Source: Watersipora subatra (Eukaryota > Bryozoa > Gymnolaemata > Cheilostomatida > Watersiporidae). From it: a DNA stretch of 64,000 bases. How positions within the stretch are numbered: position 1 is the first letter of the stretch; the number at the start of each line of letters is the position of its first letter. The position numbers were made by a program, and so were the translations under genes. Of the stretch, positions 59,301 to 64,000 are shown piece by piece. The notes under the pieces are model-generated. The model worked only from the letters and a program-made list of their open reading frames with translations. It was not told where the DNA came from and did not search any database. The stretch is taken from NCBI RefSeq assembly GCF_963576615.1, contig NC_088708.1, positions 4,774,001 to 4,838,000 on the forward strand. Reading direction: 5' to 3'.

Positions 59301-62300
59301 ATGTTGAGGTATTGTAATTACCCTTGTATGTTGAGGTATTGTAATTACCCTTGTATGTTGAGGTATTGTAATTACCCTTGTATGTTGAGGTATTGTAATT
59401 ACCCTTGTATGTTGAGGTATTGTCTCTTCTCGACTTGTATCTTTGTGCAGTATGTATCCGCTTTCTACAGCATGCCATGGTTACACGCACTTTCACAAAC
59501 AGGTAGCCATCGCTCAGCTGTTTCATATCTAATCAATGAGCCAGATATTTACTCATCTCAAAACATAAACATTTATTCTTGTCTATGACTCGCAGGAGAG
59601 TGACGATAAGGGTGTGGTTGACTATGATAAGACTTTCACAACCGAGGATTTGGTTCAGTCATCCGCAAATGCTTCCCCTTCTCAAGTGGAGAGTCTAGAT
59701 GTTCAAATCCCTCCTTCTCCTCCTGGCTCACCTCCCAAATCACTTATTGTAAGTTGAGTGTGTGAGCTGTAAACTTTGATTTTTGGCGCCATAAAACTAT
59801 ATTGCATGAGTAGCTAAAGCTGCTAATAGTTTTAGAGCATCAATGTTCAGCAAGCAGCAGTGTGCTGTGCTGCTCTCACACGATAATCGTGTATGAATAG
59901 GCTCATATGTTTCTCACACTACCCAAGCTTGTGATATATTGACCTATAAACTTGCCCGTTGATGGCTATTTTTACAAACAATTGTTTATATTAGTTACAA
60001 CAAAATTATCTTGCAGCATCGTGCGTTTATCATTTTTAATAACTTATCAACTTTTAAAAATTATGGTCATTGAGAAATGAGAACATGATTGACCAATGAG
60101 ATGCGAGCTATGTGTTTAAATGTTGAGGGAAGTTTGCGCTGAACACATGAGTGTCAGTGCCAAATGTTGGTCTTTACATCCTTCATTTCAAGGAGTTATT
60201 CTCTCAACATTTGATGTGAGCACATAATGTTGTTTGTGGAAGGCCTTGACAGCTTTTTAGCATGCTAGTACAAAACAGATGCAAGAGTTTTTTCTCAAAT
60301 GCTATACATGTCAATACCACAAGAGTTGTATTTTCATAACGAACCATACTTAAGTACAGCCCCTGCAAGCTAGCATTATTTTGAACAATACAAGTATTTG
60401 ATTATTCTTTCAGATATATTTAATTGCTTTTATTATACATTTGTTATTTAATGTACTTGGTTATAAATTAAATTTTCATTGAAAGTTGGCAATATCAGCT
60501 GTGCTGTTATCATAATCTTACAGTTTACCTTGTATGAGCCCAATCAAGAATTTGTCTGCTCACAATTAATAAGGGTAACACCAAACTGAGGGTATTAATT
60601 TTTGTCTAATTCTGTATATGTTTGCATAATGATAACATCTTGAAACACATACTTGTGTATTCAAGTAAAGCATTTACTTTAGTAAACACGAGTGTAAATG
60701 TTGATACTTGTCTGTTTTTTTGTTCTAAAAAACTATGATTTGGGTTGGCGTTATTCTATTAATTCTATTACTTCATAGCTCAACTCGTATTCTACTTGTC
60801 TAATGTTATTAAAATCTTGTTTCCATAGTACTGCTCATGTGCAAGACGGCTCACTCCTCATCTCACCTTTTTACCTCATGTAGGAGAACATTGCAAGGAT
60901 ATGTAAACGTGGCCAAGGCTGTCTCGATGCTTCCATCGCCAGCAGAAAAGAGTTCAGGAATCCAAGCATATATGAGAAGTTGTTGTCTCACCTTGGAGTT
61001 GATGAGAAAGGCACTAACTACCCCCCTGTAAGGATATAAATTAATAAAGAATATAAATTATTGTACTTGTGTTTTTTGCAATAGTTCATAGTTGGAATAT
61101 CTGGTATATTTTTATGATGCTGCGGTTGTTTTATTGATAACTCCGTCATACTTTGGCTCACGCCATCCATGATCTCATTAAATAGTTCTTACTTGCGAGC
61201 GATCGGCCAATGATTGCATACTTTCGCACTCATTCCCACATTCTTATATGTTTCCAGGAATTGTATGATCCATCTATCTGGGACAAAAGCTCATTTTATG
61301 ATGAATTAGGTAAGTCTTGTCTACAATACCGCCAGCAGCTTCCATTTTTTGTCGGTGGCTAAACCTCAATCTGGTTTAAAAGGTGATGAATCATTTTATG
61401 TTGTATGCAGTCCATGAATCATGAGGTCTGCGTTAGTATCGCCTTGAGTAGGACAGTCTGTATTAAACTAACTAAAGGATGGATACAGCACCTTCATCTT
61501 ATACTTACATATAAACTCTGAAGGAATGATGTTCCATCTCTATGCTTCGAGTGACTTCGATGCATAATACGCATCATTTAGTTTGAGTGAAGGTTTGTCT
61601 CAACATACCAAGTAATTTTGAGCATATGCTCTTAGAGATGTCTCGAGATATTAGTAAGAGAACTGCAGGTAAACATGTAAAAATAATAAAAATATATGAA
61701 TTAGGTTAATTTAAACTATATTGAGTGTGAAATAGAGGAGCCACTTATTCATGTATGTCACACACCACTGAACCCAAGTACTGCCTAGTCTACATGTCAG
61801 ATAACCTATTCTGAAGTAAAGTAACAATGAAAACGTATTTTACTCATTTTTACTTCATTATATTAGTTTTTATAAATAATTTAGGTTTTTGCATTTATTT
61901 TTATGCACAGTTTTATATAACATATTTGTTGTAATGCCATATGCAATTACATGAAATACTTGTCTTTGTTGTTATGGAGGTCTCCGGAACAATTTAAACT
62001 AAATGCAATGTATTCTTATAAGAATATTTGTTTTAGAATACAAAGGTTTTAACATTTGAAGCAAATTTTGGAACGGTATAACTTTGCATGTAGAGGTTTG
62101 ACTGTACATTATATAGCATCTTAATACTCTGTTTTATGCTGTCTCTCTCCATCTTTCAGCTAAACTTCAAAATATAGAAATGGAAAAGCGGAAAGCAGAG
62201 AAAAAGGACCGAGTGAAGGTAAACACATTGTATTTATTTGAGTAGTCTCTGGCTAATGGTGATAGCCAACATTTCTGCTTTGAATACTGTACTGAATGGT

Positions 62301-62554
62301 TTTAAAACCCTGTTGTCATTCTACCCTACCCCATAGATAATTCTATCAGCCATATCACCAGAACTGTTAGGGCTTTGCCGCTGCTTGCATATCTAAGTTA
62401 CTCTCACCAAGCCCAGAAGGTAATCCTGGCTGGCCCATAAATGCAGGAATAGGGTACACCAAGCCATACCATGAACCTGTTTCTGATTCGCAGGTGGACT
62501 TTATAACAGCTACAAAGCCAACATCGGCGGCGCACACAGATTCTAGTGAACCAG
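50345..62554 (+). CDS. SAP30BP: SAP30-binding protein (HCNGP family), 3' end beyond the window
   Basis: Nuclear protein known in vertebrates as a SAP30/HDAC-linked corepressor that is also implicated in splicing. Coding exons: 50345-50564, 52455-52585, 59596-59748, 60884-61027, 61258-61309, 62160-62218, 62494-62554; all GT/AG, phases consistent, 273 residues so far (human is about 308). The N terminus (ILGSLAGYAMSESDEEAGD) parallels the human start. Residues 74-117 are a GLVSYGG then Asp/Glu-rich stretch. IPPSPPG (about 155-161) opens the HCNGP domain, which includes RKEFRNPSIYEKL, GTNYPP, LYDPSIW, FYDELAKLQNIEMEK and the Lys-rich VKVDFITATKPT segment. The last exon ends in phase 1, so more exons must follow. 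The ATG lies 7 bp past a possible acceptor, so a 5' UTR exon upstream is likely. Confidence 0.93.
51261..52144 (+). mobile_element. TTAA-flanked long-TIR element, copy 3
   Basis: 884 bp, same family and orientation as 11841-12719. The left duplication is TTAA (51257-51260); the right has drifted to TCAA (52145-52148). Inserted in SAP30BP intron 1. Confidence 0.85.
53652..53873 (+). CDS. Unrecognised small open frame inside the long-TIR element
   Basis: 73 residues, MQSVTPMIYSPPHMGVVYHW onward, with two similar GVV-Y/I-HW segments that reflect an internal near-duplication in the DNA (gttgtatatcattgg / gttgtaatacattgg). No domain recognised. Probably chance, but it is the only open frame between the TIRs. 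Confidence 0.15.
   Translation: MQSVTPMIYSPPHMGVVYHWLFIDKIDSHTGVVIHWCDGKLIDCHQLKVLTLYGDRVILTDSLTPQFTNSPCM
53909..53948. other. Perfect 19-bp stem hairpin
   Basis: caagcaaagatgtccacta, a 2-nt centre, then the exact complement. Lies inside the long-TIR element, next to its tandem duplication. Confidence 0.75.
53978..54650. repeat. Tandem duplication of about 320-360 bp
   Basis: Two consecutive copies starting tagtttgaaagttaaagtgg and running through gctaaacagattatat and tgtagttgtttgaaaaa. The starting motif also occurs at 4266-4290, in the first tRNA-like repeat. Confidence 0.7.
54655..55330. repeat. catttccatattaattcc-type tandem array
   Basis: Irregular array of short words (catttccata, ttaattccat, aacatttcc) with mixed periods of about 10-30 bp. 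Confidence 0.8.
55680..55836. mobile_element. Right end of the acagtagatgctcc TIR family
   Basis: Ends gtgggagcatctactgt; complemented it reads acagtagatgctcccacaac, the same terminus as the 36899-40972 element. The sequence at 52900-53340 left of the nested insertion matches 40380-40760 of that element, so this is a second, interrupted copy. Its left end was not found with confidence. Confidence 0.6.
56806..58601. mobile_element. 1.8-kb TIR-bounded unit of unknown family with coding-like segments
   Basis: TIR TACCCTACAGGATGAA is exact for 16 bp at both ends, then similar (tttattcgc / aatattcgt). Plus strand: 57244-57444 encodes MIARVVDVIVRRSPIIQRGL and more, and an overlapping frame to 57589 encodes SFDDNFLTIHVVAVESPST and more, ending in TAA with AATAAA shortly after. 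Minus strand: 58141-58055 reads SSPSLFTLESTPSISNTEV then KDDHDSDLDIM into a gtatgt donor, and a possible later exon near 57895-57850 ends in a stop. I cannot assign a function or superfamily. Confidence 0.6.
59044..59422. repeat. 27-bp minisatellite, about 14 copies
   Basis: Unit gtaattacccttgtatgttg plus aggtatt, very uniform, ending 173 bp before the acceptor of SAP30BP exon 3. At 27 bp it keeps frame, giving repetitive open frames on both strands (for example YKGNYNTST); not genes. Confidence 0.93.
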
Positions 62555-64000
62555 GTATGTTCTATCTTTATAACATTCATCCATCGATTAGGTATGGTAA
62601 GAGTTTCATTGAAGTTAGAACAGTGTCTTTATTCACTGTGTTTCTATCAGTCACCATAAAGTTCGTATGTCGCGGCATTGAATAATGATTTATCATGGCA
62701 GGATTTTCTGGTAATTAGAGAAGTTTGTTGTAGTACGTGCACTGAGCCACACAGTATGTTGCTTCTAATAGTTTGACAAACGCACTGACTAGCGGCATAA
62801 AAAGGCATTGCATAGAAATTAGAAAATAATGATAAAGATAAATAGGTAGAGCTTTATACTGCATTCTTGACACTATAGCTATTATGCTGATGATCATTGG
62901 ATCATTGGTCAAGAATTAACATGAGAATTGATGGAGGATGCTCACTTGTCACACACCCAGAATCTTTGCATTTTTCTTCTCAGACACTCGCTAACAATCT
63001 TAAATCAAGTCGCTGTTGGTATAGATTCTATGAGTCCTTCATATTATGCAGAGGTGAAACCGGTGGGGCTGTTTGTACGTTAAAATCATTAAAAGTTGCA
63101 TAAAATAATCACAAGAATACGTTGTAATACTGTAACTGATAATAAAATGCAATAGCAGATTTTGAGTTCACATATAATATAATTTATATATAACTATTAT
63201 ATAACAAATAATAATATCTTATAATGCTATTATATAACATATAATAGCAGATTTTGAGTTTACATATAGTACATATGAAATTATTAAAAAACAACTTGCT
63301 TTCTACAGTAGATTATTTTGTTTGAAGCAGAAGAGCACACAGTAGCATTGAGCTTGCTCAGGGTTCAGAGTCTGCGCATAGTGTGAAAATTGTTATGGAC
63401 AGACAACTTCGTTTAATCAGGAGTATTTTTTTTTAAAGGAGCTGTTGTTTGATGTGTTTGCACACAAACGGTGAGTTATTCTCTTTACAGCTCTGTAACT
63501 GTATACCAAGTCAGCCAACTACAAAGCTATGCTATGGCAATGCCTTAGTACTGCTTCGTTTTTTCTTATTCTATATTTTTGTAGAAATCTTTAAAATAGC
63601 CTAATATTCATCACGACAATACATCAATATAATTATTGCTAGGTTTTTATTGAAACTAACTTTTCAAGTAAACATTGCTAAGGAATGTGCGTTTATTACT
63701 TACTGCTGTCTGTCATTGCGAGCAATATTGCAATAGTTTAAAATATATTACGAGTTGATTTTTTTTGTTTCTATCAAAATGGTGTATAATTTTAAAGTGT
63801 GTACGACATCTCCTATTTTTATCTATAGTTAAAATATGCAAGCAACCCATTGTGTTGTGAACACATCATTGCATAATGAGCAAACTAAGTTGGACAGGTT
63901 ATTTATGAGAAAAATCAGGACAATGAAAAGCTTATTACTGTATAAAGCGTAAAATAATTCATGTGTCACGCCTTGAAGCTCGCTTGTCGGGGAAAAAGAT
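62555..64000. other. SAP30BP intron, window end
   Basis: AT-rich sequence after the last visible exon. No continuation of the reading frame was recognised, so the remaining SAP30BP exon(s) lie to the right. Confidence 0.5.

Noticed and set aside
59041-59588. Open frames of 122 and 161 codons on opposite strands
   Set aside because: Generated by the 27-bp in-frame minisatellite; lies in a SAP30BP intron.
63430-63471. Possible further SAP30BP exon before gtgagttatt
   Set aside because: In the required phase it hits a stop at once, and the sequence does not resemble the family C terminus.

Overview
This is a window of AT-rich animal genomic DNA: intron-dense genes with GT/AG introns and short exons, spread among simple repeats, minisatellites and many non-autonomous transposons. 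The gene set (a transmembrane collagen, a single-RRM Gly/Gln/Tyr-rich RNA-binding protein, and the SAP30BP/HCNGP family) is metazoan. The repeat style suggests a marine invertebrate, perhaps a lophotrochozoan, but that is inference.

Layout. 1-7.4 kb is mostly non-coding. It has a possible first exon of a leftward gene behind a palindromic E-box (2190-2264), a tRNA-like repeat, and a deleted mariner/Tc1 copy (4392-5162) abutting a tetranucleotide array. 7.4-27.1 kb is one minus-strand gene, which I assembled exon by exon. It is a type II transmembrane collagen of the MACIT class (collagen XIII/XXIII/XXV type), with a cytoplasmic head, TM helix, coiled coil, RxxR site, Gly-X-Y exons of mostly 36/54/72 bp, a second coiled-coil-like interruption, and two alternative last exons that both encode the conserved MACIT C-terminal Cys motif. 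27.1-34.7 kb is intergenic between divergent genes. It holds tRNA-like repeats, a 133-bp near-perfect palindrome and, at about 33.37-33.70 kb, two hammerhead ribozyme motifs in direct repeat whose predicted cleavage sites are 259 bp apart (a retrozyme-like unit). This is the most unusual object in the window.

34.75-42.0 kb (plus) is a four-coding-exon gene for a 249-residue protein, with a nucleolin-like RRM followed by RGG and SYGQ/GGY low-complexity sequence. Its third intron contains a nest of DNA transposons. 42.7-45.1 kb is a decayed piggyBac-like element. 46.0-46.5 kb is a 20-bp minisatellite. 50.3 kb to beyond the window end (plus) is SAP30BP; seven coding exons are visible and the 3' end is missing. 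Its long second intron carries a TTAA-flanked element, a long-TIR element with a 10-bp target duplication, a 1.8-kb TIR unit with coding-like segments on both strands, and a 27-bp minisatellite.

The three clear genes have no evident shared pathway: one is a cell-surface matrix protein, two are nuclear RNA/transcription-related proteins. What links them here is a set of repeat families, several of which recur inside their introns. All identifications are by reading motifs; no database search was possible.
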